Source: Yamagishiella unicocca
Lineage: Eukaryota > Chlorophyta > Chlorophyceae > Chlamydomonadales > Volvocaceae
Reading direction: 5' to 3'
Length of the DNA: 64,000 nucleotides
Assembly (NCBI GenBank): GCA_003116995.1
Contig: BDSL01000002.1
Location: 1,572,001-1,636,000 of the forward strand
Part shown: one piece after another, positions 1 through 16,500 of the stretch
Layout: the number at the start of each line of letters is the position of its first letter
How positions within the stretch are numbered: position 1 is the stretch's first letter
Notes under the pieces: generated by a model
What the model was told of the DNA's origin: nothing
Seen by the model: the letters and a program-made list of their open reading frames with translations, nothing else
Database searches by the model: none
Program-made: the position numbers and the translations under genes

Positions 1-1585
1 GGTGCACATCGGTCTTTGTCTACTCCGTCTTTCTCAGTGTCAGGCGATGTGCCCGATGGTTCTACCTCTTGGTCTGGAACCCACCGTAGCCGTTACAACA
101 ACACCACCAGTTCGTCACCGCCTGGGATAAGAACCCTGCGTGCACCAAAACACGAGGGCCGTATGGCGAGTGGGTTGCGATCACGAGGCTCCCCCGACTG
201 CTGGGCATTGGCGCGCATGACTGGCACGTGCCCAGCCGTGTACCATCGCACCCTAGGTCACACGGGCTGCAGAAGGGGTCGCTCAGTGCGCGTGGCGGGG
301 TTATGGCGAAGGTGGAACAAAACCCCGCGCGAGATAAGCCCCGATGGCTACCCCACGCACCACGAGGCACCCCCCCGCCATCCATTGCGCAGTTGCAGGC
401 ATTCCCAACCAGCCGCTGTCCTCAGGCATACTCGAGACATACTCGACAGCCCTAATGGAAGATCCCCATGCAACAGTACCGGTAATTCCTCAGCAACACC
501 TCCAGGTAAGCCCGATTGGAACGCTTTTGCCTGTCGGGTTGCGGCTCTGTCCTCAGCTGTCGGGCGGCAACGTGGCCCTTTCGACTTCCTGACCAGCCTG
601 CGGTCCCCAGGATGGAGGAGCTGTCTGAGCCGTTACGTTTGAGGATTGCCGACCTGCCTTTTTCTCTGTTGCTCGCCGTATCATGCTTCCGCGTCCAATA
701 GTGCGGCAACAACCAAATCACACTACTCGCGCATTGTCCGTGGGCACGGTGGAGCCAATGCGACGTGCTCACAAAGCGTCCATTTACTCCTACTGCGCCG
801 GGAAAAGCGGGTGGACTACTGCCGTGTGGGATACCGGTTGTGCACGACTGTGCGTCGATATCCAGGCGCCAAATGGCAGACACAGGCACTTTCAATCAAG
901 TACTACGCAAACTAGCATGAACATATAAATGCGGCAGCTGGTTCAGCCCCGGTGAGCGGGCTGGACCTGCCGTCACAGCCATCCTTACTACCGATATTAT
1001 CGATCTGCCTGCATCTGCCTGCGTTTGCCTGCATCTGCCTGTGCCATAATATGCATCTGTAATATCACCCTTGGTTAAGTATCCATTTCGGCGGTCGCTA
1101 CTTAACCGCCGCGGTCCTGTGCACTCGAGCATTTTACGTGCTGAAATCCCCACCCTGAGGTTCTTATGGAATGCCATCATTACTCACTGATTTTGGAAGC
1201 CTAAACATACACAACCATCCATCATGCAGACAGATGAACACTCCCATGGGGCCTTTGCCAGTTGCGACGGCGTGTCGGGTCCGACATAGGCGCAAGGTTT
1301 TCGCTTTTTTATTAACTGAAGGAATGGCTACAGGTATTCGGTAAGGTAAACTAGAGTCCAAGTTTCATTGAAGGGGTGTCGTAACATGCTCAACCGCGAT
1401 GGGAAACCGCACCCAGTACATGTATATGTTTCCCGTTAAACAATTACTAGCAACAATATATTTCAACAGCCACGCATTTTGTTAACGATTGGCCGACATT
1501 TCCTCGTCCACGACCTTTTGCTATCGGCCGGGTTTTGTGAGAAACTTTTGCTGCTGTATAGCTTGACGTCATGACAAGTACTTAG
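1..1585. other. Non-coding region upstream of the kinase gene
   Basis: No convincing coding exon is visible. Open frames here are short, overlap on both strands and lack recognisable motifs. The stretch holds one copy of the dispersed repeat end (about 36-102) and a short tandem run based on TGCATCTGCCTGC near 1003-1042. From about 1400 the base composition is more AT-rich, as expected for promoter or intergenic DNA before the kinase gene. Confidence 0.6.
36..102 (+). repeat. Copy of a dispersed terminal-repeat-like sequence
   Basis: The core GATGTGCCCGATGGTTCTAC followed by TGGTCTGGAACCCAC recurs nearly unchanged at about 27776-27840. Diverged forms occur at 61381-61444 (+) and, inverted, at 61112-61178, with a partial inverted copy near 31188-31230. 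The paired inverted copies at 61 kb suggest the motif is the terminal inverted repeat of a small foldback element. The partner end of this copy would lie left of the window. Confidence 0.5.
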
Positions 1586-1645
1586 GTGTGGCTGTTGGGG
1601 TCTGCGACTAAATTCGTTGGTTCTTGCACCCCAGCTGAAAAGCCA

Positions 1646-5379
<3,734 letters not shown>

Positions 5380-7564
5380 TGGTACCAGCCGCCGACCCCA
5401 GGGCGACAAGCAGCGTGTAGGAACTTGGGGGCGGTTTGCCCGGGCGCGACAACAAGCAGCGATGTCGGAGCAGGAATGAGCGTGCCACCCACGAAGGTGG
5501 TTTTCGTAGTGGCAGGTGTCGAGCCCGGTGGCGCTGAGAGCTGCGCACAGGACGCTTCCGGACCCGGTTGGTAGGTGTATATTAGGACGCTGGCGAAGGC
5601 TGCGATGACGGCGCTTGGCTGGCTTGGCGGGTGTTGGTTTGCCGCTTACACGCGACACTCTTCTGGGCAGATTGACCAACGGGACGGTGCCCCAGCTGGT
5701 GTGGATGGGGTCGCGCGCAGGTCGCCGGCGGGTGACTGCGCCGGATCCGATTGGCTGGCTTGGCTGGAGTGTCGTTGGACGACTCTGTCCGGTTCATAGA
5801 GCTGGGGGCCCAAATCGGAACTGTTTGGTTGGGGGGTTACCGGGTGTCTTGACTGCTCCACTGTCAGTTGTACATATGCCGCATTGCGTGGACTTGCCGC
5901 TGCAAGTGCCTGCTAGCGCGGGAAGTAGCATGGGTACTAGAATGCTATGCATGGTTGGACATTGGGGTGGTGGTCCCTAGGGCTTTTCTCACTTAATAGT
6001 GCATGGAGGAGCTGACGTGGCGTAGCTGACGTGTGAGAGGCGTAATAGCTTCTGAGGGGGGGGGATATCTGTGGGATGCCTGAATAGGTGTGAACGGTGG
6101 ATATGCTTCGGGCGTGCGCAGTGAAATTTCTTTGAGTGCTAAGCCATCGGTCAAACGGGCTTCGCATGTCGACATGGACATGTATTGCCAACTAGAAATG
6201 CCCGGTTGATATGGACATGTGTGGGACGTTAGTAAGATGTGGATTTGGACGGTTATACGGAGCATGGGCACGTTGCGCTGTTAAGGATTAGCCAGCTACG
6301 CTGCTGGTGCGTTTGTGGACCGGTACTACCGATGCACGCCCGTCATTAGGCAGGCCGTTTAAATGGTGGCCAGGATGGCACCCCCTGCTTAGTTGACTGG
6401 ACTGCTGGCGTCCGGAGTCATGCATTGGCATATGCCTGCATTTGTCACAATACACGCCAGGTCATTATTGTGCGTAAAACACCTGGTACTAGTAAATGTG
6501 CACCTGCCTATTCGTGGTTGTGGCCATTTTTGGTTGCAGGTCCTTTGGAAGAGGGACGCTGGCTGGGCGGTGAAACTTTCCTCGGATTCAAACCTTTGGG
6601 CAAGAGAGCGTGACTCTACGTCACCTCGTAGGTTTTGCACTAGGTGCGGCGGTGCCATGGTGCATGCTTGGAACACAAAGCGCTCTTTGGGCAACGTCAC
6701 GAGTACACGCTTTGTTCGGATGCAGTGACAAGCCAGGGTGAACTTCTTCCTATACAAGAGAGTACAAATATATTGTGACGCTATAAGTATGCGATTGCGT
6801 CAGATGTAGCAGGGGCGTGTGGGGGTGCTGTGTAGTGGTGTTTAGGATAAATCCAGGTAGCTCCTCCTTCCCCTCGTCCTTAGCCCCATCCGAAGAAGGT
6901 AAGCCGTGGATGTTTGTCATCGCATGTTGCAACCACTGCTGTGACGCGGCTGGTTGCGGTTGAATGAATGCGGGTTTGTGTTGTCGTACTGGGCGTACGG
7001 AGCACACGACGCGTGCAACTCCTTTGGAGTGTTACATACCGTATCCCTAAATTATCCTCCTTCGGCAAAATTGCAATTACGCTTGAGGTTATAGTTCTTG
7101 CACGTATCGGTCACGTTGCGTTAACTAAGGCGGAATCGGGGCCTTGTTGGCGATTTGACTGACGAGCTGGACATTACGGCAAGCTGTAATCCTATTCGAA
7201 TTATTAGCACACACTCACTGGCCTCAGCAACTTGACCGTATGCAGCTCGGCACATTTGTTTAGCTGTAAGGTTTAGTCCGCCGTGCGGTGGATGTCTAGC
7301 CCCTATAGCGACGGCGTCGTCAAGCGATTAAACTTTGGTTCCGATGCAGCAACTCCACTTAGCTTAGTTCCGGCGCGGCGCGGTCTCGGCACAGCCCGGA
7401 CTCGGGTGCTTTCTGTTGCACCAAGCACACCAGGCGCAGCGACTCCTGACTGTGGTTATCCTGGCGTTGTGCGCTATGGCCTGCCTGAAGGCGAGTGGCA
7501 GTCAGCTTGCTTTCCTGCAGGAACGGATTGACCATCTGAAGTTCCTATTCTTTCCTATTTCTTC
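5380..7564. other. Intergenic region between the kinase and GLE1 genes
   Basis: The kinase 3' UTR and the GLE1 promoter should lie here. No exon with supporting motifs was found. Several short plus-strand frames near 7283-7560 could be 5' UTR or an undetected first exon of GLE1. The DNA from about 5870 to 7260 is noticeably AT-richer than the flanking genes. Confidence 0.5.
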
Positions 7565-10500
7565 ATGGCGCCAGAGGAACTTCATGGCAAGGAACGGCAT
7601 AGCGGCAGCCGGTCCGTTTCTTACAGGGTGCCTAGCGATGACGACTCTGACAGCGATGGGGACGTGACAAGCTCACACGCTGCGATTGTATCTAGTCGGC
7701 CAGATGCTGTGGAAGAGCAGCGGCGGTTCTTGGAGCAGCAGCTGCTTGCGTCGCTTGAGGCAAGGAGCAGTTCTCGCAAGTCAGTGACTACTGGGGGGCG
7801 TGCAAACCGGCCGTTGAGCGAGTGCACGTGCCTGCGTGCAGACCATCCGACAAAGCAAGCAGGCGTCATGGAGGACACGCCTGGCGGAGGTGGAGGCGCA
7901 GCTGACGGCGAAGCTGAATGTGGTCGCCAGTTCCGCGCTGAGGAAGCAGGTCGGCTGCCCGGGCACAGGGCTGGGGAGATTTGGGTAGGAGCTCGACGGG
8001 GTGGGGCTGGGTGAGAGGAGTGTGCACTGGTAGGGTTGAGTTCCACGACATGGACCATAAGCCCCGCGGCCACCGGTTGAGTTCCACGACATGGGCCATA
8101 AGCCCCGCGGCAACCGGTTGAGTTCCACGACATGGGCCATAAGCCCCGCGACCACCGGTTGAGTTCCACGACATGGGCCATAAGCCCCGCGGCAACCGGA
8201 GTGTGGTCCCTGGGCTGCACGGCAACGCCTGTGCGGCGTCCTCATGGCGCGCTGTTCAGATCCGATGAACCTCTTCCGTTGTTCTCCGGCGCAGGATGAC
8301 CTCCAGCGCGAGGACCAGGAGCTGCTTCGGCAGCAGCAGCAGAAGCGCAATCAGGTGCTGGAGAAGGTGCAGTTGACGCACCGCACGGAGGCGACCCTGC
8401 AGGAGCAACAGGCAAGCGAACAGCGGCGACACCGATTGCAATGGGGTGATCGCGAATTGCATGTGGCGCTAGGGTGCGCGGCCGCGGCTTTGTCGGCGGG
8501 ACCTGACAGGACATCGACAGCCTTTAACAAAGGCCGCGCGTGGGGGGCACGGGGTACGACAGCGTCGATGCAGCTGGGAGTAAGCGCACTGTGCGCGAGT
8601 GAGTGCGCTTCCGCGCCGCGCTGCGCGTTGCCGGCCCCCCTCCCACGCAAATGTCGTACAGATCAAGCGGCTCCTGGAGCAGCGTGAGGAGGAGCGGCGG
8701 AAGGAGGAGCAGCGGCGCCGGAGAGAGGAGGAGGAGCAGCGCCGGGAGCAGGAGCGGCTGGAGGCGGAGCGGGAGCGCAAGCGGAAGGAGGGCGAGGAAA
8801 GGGAGCTCAAGGCGAAAGAGGTGGGCCGCGGGAGTGACCCTGTGTGGAATGGAGGAGGTTACGGTTCGCCAAGAGGTTACAGGCGGGTCGTGCGGACGGG
8901 GGGGTCGTAGGTCAGCGCTACGAGAGTACTGGCTGCGACTAGGTGAACACGGCGGCCGGTTCCTTGCCTGCGAACCGCATGGTGTTCCACGCCTTGTCTT
9001 CCCGCCTGACCTGACCCCTGACGTCTGGCCTCACCCACGATGTTGTTGAGCCGCTGGGTGCCGTGCCCCCTTTGTTTTGAGGGGGCTTGTGCTCCTCGCG
9101 CGAGTGACCCCCCCGCGAGTGAACCCCACCATATGGTCCTCCTCGGCGCATGCGATTCCGTAAATGCCGGCGCCATTGTCCACCACATAGGACATATTGC
9201 CGGTGCGTGCACTGAGCTCTCGGCCCGCGCAGTAGCATTGCGTTCGAATCAGCAAGGGTGTGCGTTGCGTGAGCGTCACAATGTCGGCTTCGGTCGGTGC
9301 GCTGTCCGTGCTTTAGGAGGAAGAGGGGAAGCGCCAAGCGGCCGAGGCGGAGAAGCAGCGGCAGGAGGCTGCGCAGAAGAGCAAGAAGGAGGCGGCGGCT
9401 GCCGGACCAAAGGCAAGTGTCGCGATCTGGGGCTGCATCCGCACGCAAGTGAAGCGCTCGCGCCATCTCCTGAAAATCCTTCGCAGCCGAGCACGGGCAC
9501 GCTTTTCAAATCCCCACAGTAGCACGCGGTGCGGCTCCCCAGCGACACGGCTGCCCGGCGGCTTGGGACAGGGCCCCTCGCGGGGCATGTTGCCACGTGA
9601 AACAGTGTGTATGTGTTTGTGTGTGTGTTTTATAGATGCTGTATGTGCGCGCGTGTGTGCCAGCGATGAGAACGGATGGGAGCAGCCAGCAACCACCGCC
9701 CAGCACCGCACTCCCAGTCGTTGGGTTGGTGCCCAAGCGCTCGCCTGGATTGGTTGCATTTGGTGCACGCCCAAGCGCTGCAGACGCCCAGGCTGATGAG
9801 TGCCCAGCTCCGCTCTCTCCCGCTTACTCCTACACGGAGCGTCCGTCTCCACCTCTTCTCCTAGGGTCTCGCCACCTCTCCAAACCAGCCGCATGCAAAC
9901 CCCACCAAACACGACGCGCTGTCCCTGGCCCCCAGGCGCATCCGTGCCTCCGTGTGGCGTCCGCCGCCCAGCAGCAGGCTGCCGCACTGGCTGCCCGGCT
10001 GGCGGAGATGCAGGCCGCCGTCAAGCCGATCGTGGAGGACGAGGCCTGCAAGAAGCAGCGCCGCGACATCGAAAAGAAGCTGACGGTGCATGTGCAACAG
10101 ATCTGCGGGACTCAAAGCCAGGTCCGTGCGGAGAAGGTTGCTTGTAATCCAGAAGATGTAATGTGGGGTGGTGGTGTGAAAACCGGTGACGAAAAACGAC
10201 AAGACAGTGGGCGCATGGTCGGCGGACAGCGAGGATGTGGGCGCATGCTGGAGCATGGGGTGGTGGTGTGAGACCGGTGACACGAAAAACGACAGGATAG
10301 TAGGCGCATGGTCGGCGGACAGCGCATGGGGGGGGGCGCAGGAGCTGTCAGCGTACGCACTTTGGGCGGCAGCGGGGAGAAGACTGATCGAGCGAAGGGG
10401 GCCCGAGGACTGTTCGGGTGGGGGCGGAGAGGCGCTCGGTGGTCTGGTGAAACCAACGCTGTGAGTTGGGTCACATTAAGCCATGTGTCTTCCTGCCCCT

Positions 10501-12690
10501 TGTCCTTCCCTAAGGTATCTCTCGTTCTGCACTGCGGGGGCGCTCCCGATCGGTCAATCATCCATGCGTCGCTGGCTGTCCTTGTCCCCGCAGGTCCAGA
10601 AGAAGTGCCAGGACGTGTACAACCTGCTTAGCGGGTTGCAGGGCCCCTGGCGCACACTCGGAGTTCTCACACTCTGCACCAAGGTCATCAACCAGCAGGA
10701 GCTAGTCCAGGTGGGCCGCTCTGCCGCTGCGTGGACGCAATGACTGTAGTCAGTCGCAGTGCCGTAGTTCGAGCGGGGGAGGGGATTCGGAGCGAGTGCG
10801 TCGGTGCTGAGTCGCAGAAGGAAGCCCGTACTTACGTGCAGACAACGGTATGTCCTTTGGGCATCCTTGCATGAGACAAGCTACGATACGTGCTGCTCGC
10901 AGCTGCCCCGGGCTTGCCTTCGCACCCCGTGGTGACCATCCGCCGGTGTAGCCCTGCGACTCAGGCTAGCACACCCGTCATACCAGCGGCTGCTCGCGAC
11001 TTGGTCCAGAACACGTGATCCAGTCAGCACCCAAGACATCCGCACCTCACCTCTTATCCCCCCCCTCGCGCCCACAAAATTGGTGCCCGACGACCATGCG
11101 CCAACTATCCTGTCCCGTTGCGTAAAACGGTTTTTATACACACCCTCGCGTCCCTGTCGTGTAACCTGGTCCTTATGCCACCCACCGCGTACCCTGCCTG
11201 GCACACGGTACAGCTCAACAACAAGGCCGCATTTCCGCTCGCGCTGGTGGTGGTCAAGGTTTCTCAGATCTTTCCGGAGCTGCTGGACATGTTCATCGCC
11301 ATGATACACAAGTCCTGCCCGCTCGCCATCCCGCGCGCGTATGTGCACGACCCAGCGCGCATCACCAACAACGCATACTACAGGTCCGCCTGGCGTCGCA
11401 CGAGTCAAGTATTTGTATGTTGTGTATATTGTATTCACCGGCGATTGGGGAGAAGAGGTGGTTGAGGGACCGTGAGGCGTTTGACCCTGCCTTTTCCTTA
11501 CTACCGCATGCCTTCTCGTGCCCCTTGTTCGCGTGTATGCCAGCTGCCCTTGGTATCGCGTGTCACAACAACCATCGTGAGTTCGTGACGCCTGTCATCG
11601 ACGGCTTGCGCAGGGGAATGGGCTTTGTTGAGTCGGATGACACCTCCGCCGCGTCTGGCAAGGTCTTTGAAAGCCACGAGGAGTACGCCCGGCGCCTCGA
11701 GGGCCTTATGCTGCTGTACGGCGCCATCATGCAGGTGCGTCGGGTTGGGGCTGGGCTCAAGCCCACGCGCGCCACGGCGCGCCGAGGGGCACGGTGTGTG
11801 CTCCCCCTCCCTTAAGGGAGGAGCACTGTCATACCACGCATACCCATTGGCCGCTGGCTTGCTACTCCCATCCCTCGGTGGCTTCGGGGACGTCCTACGC
11901 GGCGCGGGAGGTCGCAGCGGGGGAGGTCCTACGTAGCGCGATGTATGATGAACGCCTTCCTAGGTCGACTCCTCCAACCGCACATGCGTATGACCAAGCT
12001 GTATGCTTTTGCCGCCTCGGAACTGGGGCACCTCGCGCTGCCGGACACCTCGCGCTGTCTATTACCGCATCGCCAAGGCGCCCAGCCTTTTAAGCATCGA
12101 CGCCTTCAGGCAGTTATTAATGCGACCCGGCCGCCGACCCAACGGTGCAGGTGGACGAGCCCAACCCCCACGGCGTCCAGCACGCCTGGACGTACCTGGC
12201 CCGCGCCCTCAACCACCTGCCGCCGGACCGCTACTCGGGCAAGGCGATCGTCGCGGTGCTGAGAGTGGCGGGGTACTCGCTGCACTTGAGGTGCGGCTGG
12301 GCTGGGAGACAGCAAAGCAGGGGCGATGGAGTGTGCGGCGCGGGGCCAAGATCCCCCCCTGCCTTTCTCTATCTATTCACTGGCTAGTTCCCATTATGTC
12401 GTGTACACGGTTGCGGCTTCCTCGCAACGCCCGCGCCTTTCTGCTTAGCGCCCCTAGCGTGGATTCTGATGGGTGGATGGCATCGCAGGTACCGGGGCCA
12501 GTTCGTTAAGCTGCTGGGCGTCATGCAGCGCGAGTTCCTGCCGGCGCTGCGGGCTGCGCCCGGTGACGACATTGGCGCGCTGGTGACGCTCTTGGAGAGC
12601 TACGTGACGGACGGCGTGTTCCGACAGCCACCGGAGGGTCGCAACATGCCGACCTTTGATATTTCGTCCATGGATGGGAACCGTGCGTGA
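7565..12690 (+). CDS. GLE1: GLE1 mRNA export factor, 11 exons
   Basis: Modelled exons: 7565-7783, 7842-7949, 8295-8462, 8662-8820, 9317-9412, 9936-10121, 10594-10710, 11214-11383, 11614-11734, 12151-12290 and 12489-12690, giving ~561 residues. GLE1 acts at the cytoplasmic face of the nuclear pore, where with inositol hexakisphosphate it activates the DEAD-box ATPase DBP5 to release exported mRNPs. The N-terminal half is a long charged coiled coil rich in Glu/Arg/Gln. The C-terminal half has GLE1 landmarks in order: NNKAAFPLALVVVKVSQIFP, HKSCPLAIP, GMGF, YARRLEGLMLLYGAIMQ, PHGVQHAWTYLARALN, GQFVKLLGVMQREFLPALR and PEGRNMP. The latter resembles the plant form. The exon ending 9412 uses a GC donor (AAG/GCAAGT). 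The last seven exons are firm. Boundaries at 7783 and 8462 rest only on phase, and the start codon is provisional. Confidence 0.9.
8036..8199. repeat. 41-bp tandem repeat, four copies, in a GLE1 intron
   Basis: Four nearly identical 41-bp units begin at 8036, 8077, 8118 and 8159, each starting TTGAGTTCCACGACATGG. They lie wholly inside the intron between the coiled-coil exons ending 7949 and beginning 8295. Differences are single substitutions (GGACC/GGGCC, GGCC/GGCA/GACC). Confidence 0.95.
10166..10345. repeat. Duplicated dispersed intronic repeat
   Basis: Two diverged copies about 90 bp apart share GTGGTGTGAxAACCGGTGAC, then GAAAAACGAC and GGCGCATGGTCGGCGGACAG. Related sequence occurs in a later GLE1 intron (11080-11160, inverted), in an AQR intron (36424-36500) and near 60440-60500. 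All lie outside exons, so this is a dispersed family rather than gene sequence. Confidence 0.7.
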
Positions 12691-13502
12691 GGGTCCACGT
12701 GTTTCGCTCGGATCGTTGCTGTGTTTCGGCCAGGAGAGGCCCCCGGTCATTGATGCAGGTTGTGGAAGCACTTCAGCCCTCTTAGGGTAACCTGGCTGGC
12801 TGCAGTGGCTAGAGTACGGACGGTCGTTTGCTATGGTTAGCACATACTCTGAATGATACCCGCACGCCTCCGCTCCTGTTGGCGTAGCGGAAGGTTCGAA
12901 CGGGAAGTGGGGCGGCTATCCTGTGTGAAACGATTGTGGTCGCTGACCTCGCTGACTTACTCGGCTTAAGAATTGCATCAGAATAGGGCATAATCCAGGC
13001 ATACCACCTCTTATACATGATGGCAGCTACGTAGTAACGCGTGACGTTTCGTCACTTGCCAGTATGGCACTTTGTTTCTGGCCTCATTTCCTAGCAGGTT
13101 TGACATTTTTCCGGGGCTAAAGCAGCGAGAATATTTAACCCATAGCTATCCAGCGATGTACGTGTTATATCCTTTTGCGGCGTCAAAAATGAATTGATAT
13201 GTTCGCGCTGCGATGCTGATACGACCAATGCCCCCGAAGGAGTTCGTCATCATCTCCATTTTTACTTTCTCATATTATTGTACATCTCACCCTGTGTAAT
13301 CAATTTGGTTACACACGCAACACCGATACGCTCCGGACGAGAAAAAAGGCGATGCCAACGGGCTGCCATAACTCACCTCCTATAGCTGCACAATAGAACC
13401 GATGCTATTGATGACGAAACGTAAAAATGTAGATTAGCAGGTCAGATTGCTTGACGTCGTGTTGCAGACTGCAGCTGTCCGCGTTGCAAACATCCGGCTG
13501 CT
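12691..13502. other. GLE1 3' UTR and spacer before the FYR/SANT gene
   Basis: This 0.8-kb gap is AT-richer than the flanking exons. A TGTAA motif, the usual volvocine poly(A) signal, lies near 13295 and is a candidate GLE1 3' end. No coding exon was seen. In particular there is no helicase or chromodomain sequence upstream of the CHD-like gene that starts at 13503. Confidence 0.6.
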
Positions 13503-16500
13503 ATGGACGGAGCCGATGATGAGCGTAGCCCTAAAAGGGCCAGAACAGGGGATGCTTCTGGAGCCCCAGCAGTCCTACACACGGGTGGAGAGCCCCCTCG
13601 GGTGCGCCATACGCCCGTCCGTGTCCACCAGCACGGGCAAGGTTTTCAGCTGCATTACGATGCCGAGGTCTAAACGGAAGTTAGCCCAAGGAATACCCTG
13701 CGACATAATAGCATTTGCCGTCTTTCGGCGTTTTCCAACAACTCCCGTCCCCCCGAGCTACCTCCTGCCCCCCCCCCGCCATTTCCGGCCAGCTAGCACC
13801 GTCACGGCGCATGCGATAAGTATTGCATGTTCGCAACGTAGCCAGCACCGAGCATCCATCTAGATGTACGACCGGCTACGCCACCCAAAACTGCCAAGGC
13901 CGCAACCCGGCCCAGTCACTCTGTGCTAGTACGCTAGGGGAACTGGAGGCTTCAAAGCCCCCTTCGCGTTCCTTACCGGCAGGTGCCATGGCTGCTGCTG
14001 GAGCGACAGGCACTGCGTCAGGCGTTTATCATGTTTGGCGTGGGCCGCTGGCGGGAGGTGCGCTGGGTTGCGTGCAGCACGGTTTTGGTGGTGCCACCGG
14101 GGCGGAGAGGGGGTCGAGCCGCAATTGCCGGGGACTCCGGGGCCGATGTGTGCCTGTAGCCTGGTCGCGTCAGGGCCCTCTCTCCAGGAGCTCGCCAGCC
14201 GAACAAGTGGGTAGGTGGTCTGCGTGCGAACCTGGACGCCCTCCCATCGCCTTCGGCTCCGCCGCCGCTGCCCCGCCGCCGCTGCCCCGCCGCCGCTGCC
14301 CCGCCGCCGCTGCCCCGCCGCCGCTGCCCCGCCGCCGCTGCCCCGCCGCTGCTGCCCCGCAGATCCACGTCAACTTCTGCCGCCTCAGCAAGTGCAAGCA
14401 GGTCCGCACCGCAGCCGAGGTGGAGAGGGCCGTGTGGCACCTGCTGCAGGCGCTGCGGGCGCACGCCTCCGAGCCGGAGGACGCCGCCTTCCTGGACCAG
14501 CTGCTGCTGCCGGTGTCGCACCTGGGGGACCTCACCACGGCGGGCGCGGCATGGCCCAAGGTGTGTGGGTTGATGCAATGCTGTGTGCAGTGCGGGTAGG
14601 GGTATATGGGGTCAGGCCGGCAGGAGTTGTGCTCAGTGGCGGCCAGCGGCAAGAGGAGGCGAGGGGCGTGGGTGTCGAAGATGCAGGGGACGACGTAGGA
14701 GCTGCTTGGTTGGACGACGAGGGCAGAGAGGGCGTTGCGGGCTGTGTGAGGTGAGGTGTTGGGGAAGTGTGGGCGGCAGAAGGCAAACGGTGGGCGTGAT
14801 GTACGAGAGGGACTATTGCGCATAGCACCACCCGGGGACCCCGTACCCTTACCCCCCCCCCCGGCTGCCGCGTCCCGGTGTCCGAAGGCTATGCACCCAC
14901 TGCATTTCCCCAGTCGCATTACCGGTTCTTTTATTGTAACCCCCCGGCTGCCTGCCCGCCGCCAGGTCGACAAGGGCAGCCGCTGGCTGCTGGGTCGCCT
15001 GCGCATCCTGACCGACTTCAACTCCTCCATGCAGCTGATGCAGCAGCAGCCCGAGGTGCGAGGGCAGAGGGGAGAGGGCCTCGGGGCCCTGGGTGCAGAA
15101 TGCAAGGGGCGCTGGAGAGTGCGGACGCCTCGAGCTGCCACATCTCGCACCTGCACCCCCGCCGCATCATGTTCGCTCGCGGCCCAACCAATATTGTCTG
15201 CGCTGCCTTTGCCAGCGGTCCACCTGCCACCTCTCCGTGCTCTTCAAATGCATGCACCCACCAACTAAAGTGGAAGTGCATCACACCGACCCAAGGCGCC
15301 GCTCCGCTCACGCCCGCAATCCACTTCGCCAACCGGGGCGCCTAACCAGACTCCCCAGCCGTCTCCTCCTCTCCCCAACCCAGTCCTCCAGCATGCATCT
15401 CAAAACGTCTGTTCTAAACGGTTTTCTCAGGCATCCACGGGTCTTCCTCGAATCCCCCGTCCCCCAGCCGCGCTCACGGCTGACCTGGCAGCTTGCGACC
15501 CGGGGCCCCCGCGTGCGGTGCCGCAGGTGGAGGCGCGGTTCCGGCAGCTGCTGTCCGCCATGTCGGACCGCTCGCCGCCGTCCACGTGGTGGGGACTGGA
15601 GTGCGACATGGCGCTGCTGCGGGGCATGTACCGGGCAGGGTACGGCGAGTACGACGCAGTGTTCATGGATCCGGACTTCCTGCCGGTCTTCATGGCTGCG
15701 AGGGTGAGGGCCGATGGGGTGGGGGGTGGCAATCTTCCTGGGATTGCGGCGGGTGAAGGAGGGGGTAGTGAAGACGCGGCTCGTTGCGTGTCTGAGCTCG
15801 TCTCAGTTACAGGGCGACGTCATGACATACATGCGCTGCCGCCGCCTCGCCACAAAACACGCACAGTCGCTGGACCCCCAGTCTGGCCCAGTCTGGCCCC
15901 TCGCACGTATCCTGTCATTCTGCTCCGTTACCCGATCCCTCGGTTGCATCCGCCTCATCGGTCCAGGAAGCGAACCTCGCGAAGATACGTGAGCTGACGT
16001 CAGCAACCGGGCACGCGGCGGCGGCCGCCGGGTCGGGCGGTGACGAGAAAGGCAGCCAGCCGGCCACGGCCGCGGGGCAGGGTCCAGCCGGTGAGGCGGA
16101 GGGCGGCGTCAGCGGCGACGGCACCGCAGTCCGTGCCGGCCCTGCCGGCACCGGCGCCGCCAGCGCGCCCGAGGCGGCGGCCGACGCCGCCGCTCCGCCG
16201 TCGTACGTGTGGCCTGACGGGCAGCTGCTGACGCCGCGTGTGCGGCGGCTGTGCGACCTGCTGCTGCGCGCTGTGCGGCATGTAGAGGCGGACTCGGCCG
16301 CGCAGGCCTCCGGCTCACCAGTCGCCAGCGCCGCAGCGGAGGTCGTCCGGACGCCGCGGCAGGGGCGGCAGCCGGGAGCCGGAGCGGCGGGTCGGGGCCG
16401 GGGCGAGAAGGCGGAGGTGTGGGCGAAGAAGGACAGGCAGGAGGTGCTGGCGCTGCTGCTGAGGTTCGGGCTGCCGCAGGCGGCGGTCGGGGCCGTGCTG

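Noticed and set aside
16..928. Several overlapping frames of 60-208 codons on both strands
   Set aside because: Mutually exclusive frames, no motifs, and part of the sequence is the dispersed repeat end; treated as non-coding.
1586..1645. GTG-initiated extension of the kinase N-terminus
   Set aside because: Eukaryotic genes rarely start at GTG; the first in-frame ATG after the stop at 1583 is at 1646.
12691..13502. Possible upstream helicase exons for the CHD-like gene
   Set aside because: Searched for SNF2 motifs (DEGxxLKN-, QAxGRxxRxGQ-like) in all frames; none seen, and GLE1 occupies the sequence further left.
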